Source of the DNA: Saprospiraceae bacterium
Lineage (GTDB): Bacteria > Bacteroidota > Bacteroidia > Chitinophagales > Saprospiraceae
Length of the DNA stretch: 64,000 nucleotides
Direction: 5' to 3'
NCBI GenBank assembly: GCA_028279185.1
Contig: JANQSS010000205.1
Location: forward strand, 218,211 to 282,210
Shown: positions 1 to 8,896 of the stretch, piece after piece
How positions within the stretch are numbered: the stretch's first letter is position 1
Layout of the letters: each line of letters begins with the position of its first letter
Translations under genes and position numbers: made by a program
The notes under the pieces: model-generated
The model's database searches: none
Told to the model about the DNA's origin: nothing
What the model saw: the letters and a program-made list of their open reading frames with translations, nothing else

Positions 1-201
1 GAATTTGCAATGATTGGTGCCGGTGCCGTTGTAACAAAGGATATACCAGCCTATGCACTCGTAGTGGGCAATCCTGCCCTACAAGTTGGTTGGCGGAGTG
101 AGGCTGGGGCATCTCTGGAATTCGAATCGGGTCTTGCTAAATGTCACTTAACAGGCCAAACGTATAGGTTATCAAAAAACGTCGTGGTTCGAGAGGAGTA
201 G
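1..201 (+). CDS. WbpD/WlbB-like sugar-nucleotide N-acetyltransferase, C-terminal end
   Basis: Only the last 66 codons are present; the frame is open from base 1 to the stop at 199-201, so the gene starts before the window. The visible part holds the end of a left-handed beta-helix acyltransferase ([22 protein letters not shown]) followed by a tail with the pattern GW-x-SE-x-G and a C-H-L-T-G-Q-x-Y segment. That tail is the pattern I associate with WbpD/WlbB, which acetylates the 3-amino group of UDP-GlcNAc3NA on the way to UDP-2,3-diacetamido uronic acids. The next gene encodes a WbpB-like dehydrogenase of the same pathway, which supports the assignment. The substrate is inferred from these two cues only. 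Confidence 0.8.
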   Translation, partial: EFAMIGAGAVVTKDIPAYALVVGNPALQVGWRSEAGASLEFESGLAKCHLTGQTYRLSKNVVVREE

Positions 202-245
202 TATTCCATTAACATTGAAGGTATTATGACAAAAAGCAATTGGAG

Positions 246-1235
246 ATGAAAAATGTGGTGCTTATTGGATACGGAAACATTGCTAAAAAACATGAAATTG
301 CCATACAGGCAATTAATTCAATCAAATTGCTGGATGTTGTCGACCCATTTCTGAATAACCCCGGTCTGGATAGCATTCGTGTTTTTTCGTCATTGGATGA
401 ATATGTAAAACAACCAAATCGTGCGCATATTGCGGCCATTTGCACACCCAATTATTTGCATGCGCAGCAAGCCATTCAATGCATGGAAGCGGGCATGCAC
501 GTATTAATTGAAAAACCAATGGCCATTTCAAAGGTCGACGCAGAAAAAATAATAGCTACATCACTTGAGACCGACACAAAAGTATTTTGTGTAATGCAGC
601 TCCGATACAGCCCTGTCGTATCATGGTTAAAAAAATTGGTTGATCAAAATCTTTTGGGCGATATCTATTCAATAGAATCTCGGTGTTTTTGGAATAGAGG
701 CGACGCGTATTATCTGTCTACGAATGCTGGATACCATTGGCGTGGAAAGTTGTCCAAAGATAAGGGGCCATTGTATACACAGTTTTCACACTTTGTTGAT
801 ATTATTTACCATTTGTTCGGCGCTTGGGAAGTACAACATGCCACATTTAATAATTTTAATCATCGCGAAAATACTGAGTTTGAAGACAGTGGACATGTTT
901 TGTTCAAAACGGGCAACATACAAGGAATTTTTTCCTATACGACAGCCGTATTCGAAAAGAATTTTGAAAGTACAATTACTATTCTCGGAAGCAAAGGAAC
1001 AGTATCTATTGGCGGTCAATATTTTAATCAAATTCGGTATTGTAATCCAACATCATTACCTCGAATGGACGAAGAGTCACTTGCCTTATATAATGATGAC
1101 AAGTGCGCCGGACATAAAATGATGTATAAAAACGTATTGGATGTTCTTTTAGCCAAAAAACCGATTACGACTAACGCGCTAGATGGTCTAAAAATAGTTG
1201 AAATGATTGAGGATGTCTACTCACTACGTATATAG
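246..1235 (+). CDS. Gfo/Idh/MocA oxidoreductase, WbpB/WlbA-like
   Basis: Probable NAD-dependent sugar-nucleotide 3-dehydrogenase. The N-terminus has a Rossmann motif (LIGYGNIAKKHE), then the family motif ICTPNYLHA at about residue 75 and EKPMA at about residue 98, followed by the alpha/beta substrate domain with a Q-L-R-Y-S segment like WbpB. I chose the ATG at 246 over an in-frame TTG at 240 because the ATG puts the Rossmann strand at the expected distance from the start. It lies 44 bases behind the acetyltransferase gene and is probably co-transcribed with it. Known WbpB/WlbA enzymes oxidise UDP-GlcNAcA at C3; that substrate is inferred here from similarity and context. Confidence 0.8.
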   Translation: MKNVVLIGYGNIAKKHEIAIQAINSIKLLDVVDPFLNNPGLDSIRVFSSLDEYVKQPNRAHIAAICTPNYLHAQQAIQCMEAGMHVLIEKPMAISKVDAEKIIATSLETDTKVFCVMQLRYSPVVSWLKKLVDQNLLGDIYSIESRCFWNRGDAYYLSTNAGYHWRGKLSKDKGPLYTQFSHFVDIIYHLFGAWEVQHATFNNFNHRENTEFEDSGHVLFKTGNIQGIFSYTTAVFEKNFESTITILGSKGTVSIGGQYFNQIRYCNPTSLPRMDEESLALYNDDKCAGHKMMYKNVLDVLLAKKPITTNALDGLKIVEMIEDVYSLRI

Positions 1236-1331
1236 TGTCGGCCTAAGATCATATGTTATAGGATGTAATGTGAGTTCAACAACATCCATTATTTTAAAGG
1301 GATATGGCTGCAGCATATAAAATCAAAAATC

Positions 1332-2540
1332 ATGAAAAGAGTATCTTGTTTTTCTGTATTTTTTTTAATAAACCTCTTTGCCATATTTGCTCAAGCTGAT
1401 ACGGCACTGGCTAAATTATTGCTTGAGAACACGTACGAATTGAATATCGATGATAATCAATTTATTGGCACGGGGGCTGAAGTATTGGAAAGTGCCATAA
1501 ATGGCACGCAATTTATTATGATTGGTGAACAGCATGGAATCGTTGAAGTTGGTCAGGTTGCTGAAATGTTGTTCAAAGCTGCAAAACCTTATGGTTATCA
1601 ATACATGGCACTCGAGGTAAGCCCATTCATAGCGGACAAAATTCAATCGAGCATATCAACTAGCAGTGAAGCTTTACTGGAGTTTAATAGAGAACTACCA
1701 AACTCTATCCCTTTCTATAATAACATAGATGATTTATCAATGCTGGAAGAGGCCATTAAAAATAATGGAAAAATATGGGGGCTAGACCAGGTGTTTATCA
1801 TCGAGGTACGCTATATATTTTCTGAATTGCTAAAGCTCGCACCTAATACAGAAACAGAAGAAATTGTTGGTCAATATCTACGTACAGCCAAAGAAACGTT
1901 AAAGGCGGCGTTTGACTCCGGGAAATTTAATGAGGTCATGCTTTTTAAACTACAGGATTCGGATTTTAACAAACTAAATGATTTATTTTCAGAAAGTGCC
2001 CAGGCACTGGATATACTCAATAAATTGAATAAGACACAAGAGATATATAAAGCTTGGGGCGAAGGCCGTGGATATGATAATAACTTATTACGAATTACTC
2101 AAATGAAATCAAATTTTTATACCTATTACAGAGAGGCACTCAAAAAAGAAAGTGTGCCTAAGGTTTTATTTAAATTTGGTTCTGGACACATGGCCAGAGG
2201 GCTTTCCTATTTTAACATGTATGATTTAGGCAATTTAGCACATGAAATTGCCATTCAAAATGACTTGCAATCTTTACATATAAAAGTTGAAGGCATAAAA
2301 GGCGAATACTATAACTCCATGCGCGGACTTCAATCTTTTAACGATTTTGACGACCTTGACGACAACGTTAAATATGTCCTCGATCACAAGGAAAAAACCG
2401 AAAATTGGTATTTAATTGATCTGCGTCCAGCCAGACAACTACGATTAAAGCATTTGAACATCGAAAGTAAATCTCTGATTTTTGGCTATGATTTTTATCT
2501 GCTCATACCAAATACACAGGCCCTTACTGCTATGGAGTGA
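1332..2540 (+). CDS. Secreted erythromycin-esterase-like protein (paralogue 1)
   Basis: A 402-residue protein with an N-terminal signal peptide (hydrophobic residues 5-21, probable cleavage near QAD). The motif I-G-E-Q-H-G at residues 64-69 and a downstream L-E-V-S-P resemble the G-E-x-x-H-G and Glu sites of erythromycin esterases and the wider EreA/ChaN/TIKI-like hydrolase fold; a late G-S-G-H segment would supply the second histidine. A clear paralogue lies at 41594-42868. The substrate is unknown and macrolide resistance should not be assumed, because exported Bacteroidota members of this fold are uncharacterised. Its last 11 bases overlap the 3' end of convergent queG. Confidence 0.7.
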   Translation: MKRVSCFSVFFLINLFAIFAQADTALAKLLLENTYELNIDDNQFIGTGAEVLESAINGTQFIMIGEQHGIVEVGQVAEMLFKAAKPYGYQYMALEVSPFIADKIQSSISTSSEALLEFNRELPNSIPFYNNIDDLSMLEEAIKNNGKIWGLDQVFIIEVRYIFSELLKLAPNTETEEIVGQYLRTAKETLKAAFDSGKFNEVMLFKLQDSDFNKLNDLFSESAQALDILNKLNKTQEIYKAWGEGRGYDNNLLRITQMKSNFYTYYREALKKESVPKVLFKFGSGHMARGLSYFNMYDLGNLAHEIAIQNDLQSLHIKVEGIKGEYYNSMRGLQSFNDFDDLDDNVKYVLDHKEKTENWYLIDLRPARQLRLKHLNIESKSLIFGYDFYLLIPNTQALTAME

Positions 2541-3468
2541 CATTATCCCCCAGGAAGGAGATATTGCGCTGTAGCCCTTTAAATTTAGCGCGCTTGACCG
2601 CTGAGCCCTCAAATAAATTGTCAAATAATTCTTGGGTAATATCCTGCCATTCGTACTTTTTCATGGTGAGTAGCTGTGGTTTAGGTTCAAATTGTTCTTC
2701 CATATGTGGAACAGAAAATCGATTCCAGGGACAAACCGCTTGACATATGTCACAACCAAACATGTAATTTTCCATTTTACCCTTGAACTCATCAGGAATT
2801 TGCTCTTTTAATTCTATTGTTAAATAGGAAATGCACCTCGATGCGTCCACTATATATCCGCTGGGTAAAATGGCATCGGTGGGACAGGCATCGATACATT
2901 TTGTGCATGTTCCGCAATGATCTCGAATTGGATCGTCGTATGTCAATTCTATATCAAGCAATATTTCGGCTAAAAAAAAATAACTTCCCTTTTTTGGATT
3001 GAGTAGAAGCGAATGTTTGCCTACCCACCCTAGACCGGACCGTCGTGCCCAATCTCGCTCAAGTATGGGTGCAGAGTCTACAAATACACGACCGTCAACA
3101 TTTCCAACTTTTGTTTGAATAAAGGAGAAAAGTGATTTTAGTTTCTTGCGAATAACCTTGTGATAATCGCGTCCGTAAGCATACCGAGATATTTTAGGCG
3201 CTGATGAGTCTTCCTGTTTTTTTTCTGTGTAATAATTATAAGCAAGCGATATTACCGATTTGCAGCCCGGATGAAGTTTCGTAGGGTCCACACGTAGGTC
3301 AAAATGATTTTCCATATAAGCCATTTTGCCCTGGTAGTCGGATGTCAACCAAGCTTCAAGCTTGCGAGCTTCATCTTCCATAAATCCCGCTCGACTCACA
3401 CCACACAGTATGAAACCAAGTGTCTTGGCTTGATCCTTAATAGCCTTGGTAAGAACTGAATTCGGCAT
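2530..3468 (-). CDS. queG: Epoxyqueuosine reductase QueG
   Basis: Catalyses the last step of queuosine synthesis in tRNA, reduction of epoxyqueuosine, with cobalamin and two [4Fe-4S] clusters. The 312-residue product is normal for the short form of the family. Two ferredoxin-type cysteine clusters are visible, C-G-T-C-T-K-C-I-D-A-C-P and C-D-I-C-Q-A-V-C-P-W-N, and the N-terminal domain includes the conserved S-A-P-I-L-E-R-D-W-A-R-R-S-G-L-G-W-V-G-K stretch. The start ATG is at 3468. It reads convergently into the esterase-like gene with an 11-base overlap and divergently from the M16 peptidase. Confidence 0.95.
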   Translation of the reverse strand: MPNSVLTKAIKDQAKTLGFILCGVSRAGFMEDEARKLEAWLTSDYQGKMAYMENHFDLRVDPTKLHPGCKSVISLAYNYYTEKKQEDSSAPKISRYAYGRDYHKVIRKKLKSLFSFIQTKVGNVDGRVFVDSAPILERDWARRSGLGWVGKHSLLLNPKKGSYFFLAEILLDIELTYDDPIRDHCGTCTKCIDACPTDAILPSGYIVDASRCISYLTIELKEQIPDEFKGKMENYMFGCDICQAVCPWNRFSVPHMEEQFEPKPQLLTMKKYEWQDITQELFDNLFEGSAVKRAKFKGLQRNISFLGDNVTP

Positions 3469-3560
3469 AAAACGTTAAAATTGTATCATTTATCTGTATA
3501 AGGCGTTATTCTTGTTGTTAAGATACACGTAATCTAACGTCTAAACCTAAAATCTAAATC

Positions 3561-6359
3561 ATGAAAAACGTATACGCGCTATTGGCCATGTTGTTATCGG
3601 CCTCTTGGCTTTTTAGCCAACCGATTCCAATTGATGATCGCGTTCGAAGGGGAACCCTCGATAATGGAATGCAATATTATTTGCAAAAGAATGCCAAGCC
3701 TGAAAATCGAGCAGAAATTCGACTTGCAGTTAAAACTGGCGCTATAATGGAGGACGAAGATCAGCGCGGTTTGGCTCATTTTGTTGAGCATATGGCTTTT
3801 AATGGCAGTGCTAATTTTGAAAAAAATGAATTGGTCGAATACCTGGAAGGTACGGGTGCCAAATTTGGCCCTGATTTGAATGCCTATACCTCATTTGATG
3901 AAACTGTCTACATGTTGCAGGTTCGAACAGACGATACCGATATATTATCAAAAGGACTTTTAATTTTTGAAGATTGGGCAGGTGGAATTACATTCGATGG
4001 TGAAGAAATTGATAAAGAGAGAGGTGTAATAAAATCCGAATGGCGCAGTCGCTTGAGTCCCGATCAACGCATGCAAAACGAATATTTTCCGGTTCTCTAT
4101 TCCGGTTCTCGTTATGCTAATCGACTGCCAATAGGGTCAATGGATATTATTGAAAATGCTCCTCATGATGCTCTGAGACGTTTTTACAGAGACTGGTACA
4201 GACCCGATTTGATGGCTATTGTCATTGTAGGAGACTTCGATATTGATATGATGGAAGAAGAGGTGAAAAAACGATTTTCAAAATTAAAGAACCCGGAAAA
4301 TCCTAGAATCCGTGAACAGTTTTCGGTTCCTCCCCACGATGAGACATATGTTTCCATTCTTTCGGACAAAGAAGCTTCTTTTACCTCGGTACGCATGATG
4401 ATTAAACATCCACGTTTAGAAACAAAAACACTTGCTGATATGCGCCAACAAATTCTTCATAGACTTTACAATGGCATGATGAATAATAGACTTGGCGAGT
4501 TAACACAAGAGGCCGATCCACCCTATTCATTTGCTTTTAGTGGTTATCGTTCAGACATCGGAGATATCGACCAGTATTCTTGCTTTGCTCGTACGAGTGA
4601 AGATGGTGCTTTACGCGGATTCGAGGCAATGTGGACCGAAATAGAACGTGCTAAGCGGTTTGGATTTACTGCATCCGAACTGGAGCGTCAAAAAGCTGAA
4701 ATACTATCAAGGGTTGAAAAGGCAGTGAAAGAAAAAGATAAGGCTCGGTCAAGAAATTTGGCCATGCGATATGTATATCACTTTTTGGAAGACAATCCTG
4801 TCCCCGGTCCGGAGGATAATTTAAAGATATACGAACAATTTTTGCCCACTATCACAATTAATGAAATCAATGCGCTATCTGAAAAATGGTTGACAGATGA
4901 AAATCGTGTAATTGTAATAACCGGCCTGGAAAAAGAAGGTGTTGATATGCCTACTGAAAAAGAAGTTAACGATCTTTTGCAAAAAGTCAATGCGATGGAG
5001 TTGACACCTTATGAAGATGAGGTTATCGACGCTGAATTATTTAGCAAAGAATTGCAAACTGGTACGATCGTATCATCTGTTGCTATGGAGTCAATTGGTG
5101 TTGAAGAGTGGGAACTGAGCAATGGTGTACGTGTGGTTGTAAAGCCAACAACCTTCAAAAATGATGAGGTACTTATGCGAGCAAGCAGTGAAGGTGGAAC
5201 TTCACTCTACGATGACAATATGTATCCGAGTGCACGTTTCGCCTCTGGTGTTATCAACGAGTCTGGCGTGAGTATTTTCGATAATGTTCAATTGGAAAAG
5301 AAACTTTCTGGGAAAATCGTCTCGGTACAACCCTATATCAGCGAGACATATGAGGGCTTTTATGGTGATGCATCACCGGAAGATTTAGAAATTTTATTTC
5401 AATTGACTCATTTGTATTTTACAGAGCCGCGGGAAGATGAGGATGCCTATGCGAGTTTTATTTCAAGACAGGAAAATTTATTTAAAAATCTGCTAAGCAA
5501 CCCAAATTATTTTTTCTCGGACTATGTGACGAAAATTAAAACGGGTGATCACCCTCGTCGCGGTTTTCCAACCGCAGATGATCTCAAATTAATGGATTAC
5601 AAAGAGGCGTTGAGTATTTATCGTGATCGTTTTTCAGATGCATCTGATTTTACTTTTTATTTTGTTGGAAATTTCGATTTAGAGACACTCAAAGGCTATG
5701 CAAAGAAATACCTAGCTACTTTACCAGTAACTAATCGCGAAGAAACATGGCGAGATGTTGGTGTTCGGAATCAAATTGGTGTAATTAAAAAATCAATAAA
5801 CAAAGGAAAGGCACCTAAGACGCAAGTAAATTTGTCTTTTCATGGAGATTTTGATTATAATCCGAAAAATAGGTATCTGTTCAATAGTATGCTTGGTGCA
5901 TTACGAATTAAAATGCGCGAGGAGTTACGAGAAGATCTAGGTGGAGTCTATGGCGTACGGGTTAGTGGAGGTGCAAATCGCATTCCAATTCAGACGTATT
6001 CGATTACCGTTTCATTTAATTCTGACCCTGACCGTGCAGAGGAGCTTACGAATGCGGCTAAGAACGTGATCAGAAAGTATCAAGGTGAAATGTTCGAAAT
6101 GGAAGATGTAAATAAGGTTAGAGAGACACAGATGCAAGAAACAATAAAAAACTTAAAGGAAAATCGATACTGGATGAACCAATTACGATCGGCTTATAAC
6201 GAAGGTCGAGACCCATCAACCATATCGATAGAGCAGCTGGAAAAACGACAAGAAGACCTCACCCCAGAAAATTTATTAGAACAAACACAGAGGTATTTTG
6301 ACTGGAATAATTATTTTGAAATTATCATGGCTCCGGCAGAAGAGTCTACTGAAGGGTAG
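3561..6359 (+). CDS. M16 family zinc metallopeptidase (pitrilysin type), exported
   Basis: A 932-residue two-repeat M16 peptidase. Residues 1-19 form a signal peptide. The inverted zinc motif H-x-x-E-H is H73-F-V-E-H77 in the context RGLAHFVEHMAFNGS, and a distal E in the segment ending DETVYM fits the third ligand region. The second half (from about residue 510) is the inactive M16 repeat, beginning at a WELSNGVRV-type segment like that following the signal peptide. Likely located in the periplasm or outer membrane and degrading peptides. It stands alone on the plus strand and is followed by a hairpin terminator at 6382-6416. Confidence 0.93.
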   Translation: MKNVYALLAMLLSASWLFSQPIPIDDRVRRGTLDNGMQYYLQKNAKPENRAEIRLAVKTGAIMEDEDQRGLAHFVEHMAFNGSANFEKNELVEYLEGTGAKFGPDLNAYTSFDETVYMLQVRTDDTDILSKGLLIFEDWAGGITFDGEEIDKERGVIKSEWRSRLSPDQRMQNEYFPVLYSGSRYANRLPIGSMDIIENAPHDALRRFYRDWYRPDLMAIVIVGDFDIDMMEEEVKKRFSKLKNPENPRIREQFSVPPHDETYVSILSDKEASFTSVRMMIKHPRLETKTLADMRQQILHRLYNGMMNNRLGELTQEADPPYSFAFSGYRSDIGDIDQYSCFARTSEDGALRGFEAMWTEIERAKRFGFTASELERQKAEILSRVEKAVKEKDKARSRNLAMRYVYHFLEDNPVPGPEDNLKIYEQFLPTITINEINALSEKWLTDENRVIVITGLEKEGVDMPTEKEVNDLLQKVNAMELTPYEDEVIDAELFSKELQTGTIVSSVAMESIGVEEWELSNGVRVVVKPTTFKNDEVLMRASSEGGTSLYDDNMYPSARFASGVINESGVSIFDNVQLEKKLSGKIVSVQPYISETYEGFYGDASPEDLEILFQLTHLYFTEPREDEDAYASFISRQENLFKNLLSNPNYFFSDYVTKIKTGDHPRRGFPTADDLKLMDYKEALSIYRDRFSDASDFTFYFVGNFDLETLKGYAKKYLATLPVTNREETWRDVGVRNQIGVIKKSINKGKAPKTQVNLSFHGDFDYNPKNRYLFNSMLGALRIKMREELREDLGGVYGVRVSGGANRIPIQTYSITVSFNSDPDRAEELTNAAKNVIRKYQGEMFEMEDVNKVRETQMQETIKNLKENRYWMNQLRSAYNEGRDPSTISIEQLEKRQEDLTPENLLEQTQRYFDWNNYFEIIMAPAEESTEG

Positions 6360-6381
6360 TAAAAAGTGTTTTAAATAATAA

Positions 6382-6420
6382 AATAGGCCATGTATGTTAC
6401 GCACGCATGGCCTATTATTT
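6382..6420 (+). terminator. Rho-independent-type terminator after the M16 peptidase
   Basis: A perfect 11-bp inverted repeat, AATAGGCCATG at 6382-6392 and its complement at 6406-6416, with a 13-base loop and a T-rich tail (ATTATTTT). It begins 23 bases after the peptidase stop codon. Confidence 0.7.
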
Positions 6421-6488
6421 TATGAGGGAATGCGAACGACAAAAAATACAACAGAGCATTTGAGACAAATCCATTCCAGACAGTTGAA

Positions 6489-7331
6489 ATGAGAAGACGA
6501 AATTTTATTATCGATTCATCAAAAGGCGCATTATTCCTCGCTATGCACCCTGAACCTATGATGGGTATGATGAAGACGGATCCTGATAAAGATGATAGTG
6601 TTATCGGAAGAACTGAACATCTCATTTCTAACATAACATTGCAAACGCACATTCCACTCGATAAAATGAAAACATTCTATTCCGACTTACTTGGCTTGAC
6701 CATAAAATCCGTTTTCAGTAATAGAATTGTTTTTAATGCCGGAAAATCTACGGTAACATTTACCAAGATTGACAATCAGCTGACAAAACCTTGGTACCAC
6801 TTTGCTTTCAACATACCGGAAAATAAAATATTGAGCGCTCGATCATGGCAACTACAGCGAACAGCATTGATTCCCACGCCGAAGCGGCTTCGTGATCCAA
6901 AATTTCCCTCGGATGTCAGACACTTTAGGAATTGGAATGCACATTCAATTTTTTTTTACGACCCGGCGGGTAACTTGCTAGAATTCATCGCACGCCATGA
7001 TTTACAAAATGGATCAGATGGCACATTTTCGGTCGATGATATTTTAAATATAAGTGAGATAGCTTTCGTCGTTGACGATCAACAAGCTGAGGCGCATCGG
7101 ATCGGCCAACACCTTGGATTGAATGTTTATCCCAAGTCGGCACGACATTGGTGGGCAATGGGTGATGAAAATGGACTTCTTCTCTGTATTCCAAAAAGAA
7201 TTTTTGGCGAAAATACGCCCAATCCAAAACGATTTGATGTATTTAATACGGATGTAGAGATTATTAAACCTGAAAACCTGAAATACAGCTTTGATAATTT
7301 TCCCTATGAAATTTCGACGGTAAATCAATAG
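6489..7331 (+). CDS. Tandem VOC (glyoxalase/dioxygenase superfamily) protein
   Basis: A 280-residue protein with two vicinal-oxygen-chelate units. The first covers about residues 38-165: it starts at L-Q-T-H-I-P-L-D-K-M-K-T-F-Y-S-D-L-L-G-L and ends at D-P-A-G-N-L-L-E-F-I. The second, weaker unit (about 180-235) has F-V-V-D-D followed by the Q-H-L-G-L segment. An N-terminal stretch of about 30 residues starting MRRRNFI resembles a short or degenerate export signal but is not convincing. VOC proteins bind a metal and act on varied substrates; no substrate can be read from the sequence. Downstream, the convergent glycosyltransferase ends 54 bases away. Confidence 0.75.
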   Translation: MRRRNFIIDSSKGALFLAMHPEPMMGMMKTDPDKDDSVIGRTEHLISNITLQTHIPLDKMKTFYSDLLGLTIKSVFSNRIVFNAGKSTVTFTKIDNQLTKPWYHFAFNIPENKILSARSWQLQRTALIPTPKRLRDPKFPSDVRHFRNWNAHSIFFYDPAGNLLEFIARHDLQNGSDGTFSVDDILNISEIAFVVDDQQAEAHRIGQHLGLNVYPKSARHWWAMGDENGLLLCIPKRIFGENTPNPKRFDVFNTDVEIIKPENLKYSFDNFPYEISTVNQ

Positions 7332-7385
7332 CAATCAAACTCGTTAAGAAAATAGAGTATACTGCTCCCTGCGATTGAAAAATGT

Positions 7386-8090
7386 TTAGTTTAATAAGGT
7401 GCGATACCATCGGGCAAGTCGTTTTTGCGAAACACCAAATCGATATCCATTAAAGACTATTAAATTAGCTAGTTGCACGCGCAAGTAAGAGTTTTTTTTG
7501 TATTTACGTGCGGAAACAAGCGCATCATGAGGAATAACCCTGGATTTAAATTTTTTCTTGGCGCGCCAATACAATTCATAGTCTTCCATGATGATATGAT
7601 CATCGGAAAATCCGTCAAGCTCATAAAAGGCATCTCGTCTAATAAACAGTGTCTGATCACCTCCACCTATGACGGTTGAATCTTTTTTGGTAAAACGCGC
7701 ATTTATTTTGAGCAACGGTGATGGACTGTCAAATCGGTAAGAAAAACAACCCATATCGAAGCCAGCTTGCAATGCTAGACAAATGTCATTAGCAAATGAA
7801 GCCGGTGGGATAACGTCAGCATGCACAAAATAAAATACGTTGCCCAGTGCGTGAGAGGCACCAAGATTCATTTGTCGAGCCCGGGACCGATGAGTGGAAT
7901 GAAGAACGCTGAAGCTGTAAGAGTCGACGATACGCAACGTATTGTCTGTACTTCCTCCGTCTACGAGAATTACTTCATACAGGCGTTTGTCCTTACAAAT
8001 CTGCACGGAGAGAAAATCTAATAAATTACCAATGAGCGCTTCTTCATTGAATATTGGAATGATGATGCTTATTTGACTATCGGAGGACAT
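7386..8090 (-). CDS. Family 2 glycosyltransferase (TIGR04283-like)
   Basis: GT-A fold glycosyltransferase of about 234 residues: ISIIIPIFNE at the N-terminus, V-D-G-G-S-T-D-N-T, R-A-R-Q-M-N-L-G-A, F-V-H-A-D (metal-binding DxD-type position) and a later E-D-Y-E-L motif. The R-A-R-Q-M-N and H-A-D arrangement is typical of the family annotated as TIGR04283, sometimes linked to arsenosugar synthesis, but no arsenosugar genes are present here. Two ATGs lie at 8096 and 8090; either gives overlap with the upstream VanX-like gene (8069-8791), so the two are translationally coupled. Acceptor and donor are unknown. Confidence 0.82.
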   Translation of the reverse strand: MSSDSQISIIIPIFNEEALIGNLLDFLSVQICKDKRLYEVILVDGGSTDNTLRIVDSYSFSVLHSTHRSRARQMNLGASHALGNVFYFVHADVIPPASFANDICLALQAGFDMGCFSYRFDSPSPLLKINARFTKKDSTVIGGGDQTLFIRRDAFYELDGFSDDHIIMEDYELYWRAKKKFKSRVIPHDALVSARKYKKNSYLRVQLANLIVFNGYRFGVSQKRLARWYRTLLN

Positions 8091-8791
8091 TTCCATTCAA
8101 AATTAGAAATATCCGCCCAATCTTTTGAATCACTGTAATGCCACCATTCGGTACGCGTGTGTTGAAAGCCAAAGGAGGCCATCAGGTTTTTTAACTTAAT
8201 ACGGCGGCTATATATCGTATCTGGTAGGTCACTGTAGTCATGATATGCGCGATGACCAAAAAAATCAAACGGGGTGCCCATGTCGATTTCCGACCCGTTG
8301 AAGTCCGTCAAAGTAAGATCAATTGCCAGTCCACGATTGTGCATAGAGCCTTTTTTCGGATCGGCAACATACATGGGGTTTGGGACGATTTCCCAAAGTC
8401 TATTCTGCGCTGCATGTGGCCGGTAACAGTCAAATAATTTCACGCCATATTGCAATGCAGACAAACTATCGACAAGACGGTAGAATTTTCTGGCTGTGCT
8501 TGGACGAAGAAAGCATCTTCCACAATCGTAAATCTGTTGCTTTGTGAAATTATTTATTGAAGCGTATCTGATGTCGAGCTGAATATTTTTTGTTGGAAGG
8601 ATTTCAGCCCATTCTAAGGTGTCATAATCGAAAGGGGCAACTTCTTTTACATTATTATATGATATCTTCAATTTATTTTCTTGTGTTACAGGGGGTTCGA
8701 CCCTGGTATTTTTATACTCATTTTTTGTATGGCAACTGAGTAGCACTATAAGGAAAAAGAAGCAAGTAATATATGATGTGATCCGATCCAA
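8069..8791 (-). CDS. VanX/DdpX-type D-alanyl-D-alanine dipeptidase lipoprotein
   Basis: A zinc dipeptidase of the M15D family. The VanX ligand set is intact: S149-M-H151-N-R-G-L-A-I-D158 and E215-W-W-H218, with the catalytic-arginine segment D121-C-Y-R124-P. A lipobox L-L-S-C20 places it as a lipoprotein, probably in the periplasm, so its likely role is recycling or trimming of cell-wall D-Ala-D-Ala rather than glycopeptide resistance (no vanA/H genes nearby). The start codon is TTG at 8791; there is no in-frame ATG before the signal peptide and a stop lies nine codons upstream. The 3' end overlaps the glycosyltransferase start. Confidence 0.88.
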   Translation of the reverse strand: MDRITSYITCFFFLIVLLSCHTKNEYKNTRVEPPVTQENKLKISYNNVKEVAPFDYDTLEWAEILPTKNIQLDIRYASINNFTKQQIYDCGRCFLRPSTARKFYRLVDSLSALQYGVKLFDCYRPHAAQNRLWEIVPNPMYVADPKKGSMHNRGLAIDLTLTDFNGSEIDMGTPFDFFGHRAYHDYSDLPDTIYSRRIKLKNLMASFGFQHTRTEWWHYSDSKDWADISNFEWKCPPIVK

Positions 8792-8896
8792 CCGCTCTTT
8801 GATTATCCAAAGTTATTGAACATATATGCGTTTTATTTTCTCTTGCACTAAAAGTTTAGCCAGTCGATGCTGTGCGTACACGCTTAACAAATGATT

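Noticed and set aside
7386..8090. Arsenosugar biosynthesis glycosyltransferase
   Set aside because: The family resemblance is real, but no arsenosugar genes (ArsM, ArsS) are next to it, so the role was not assigned.
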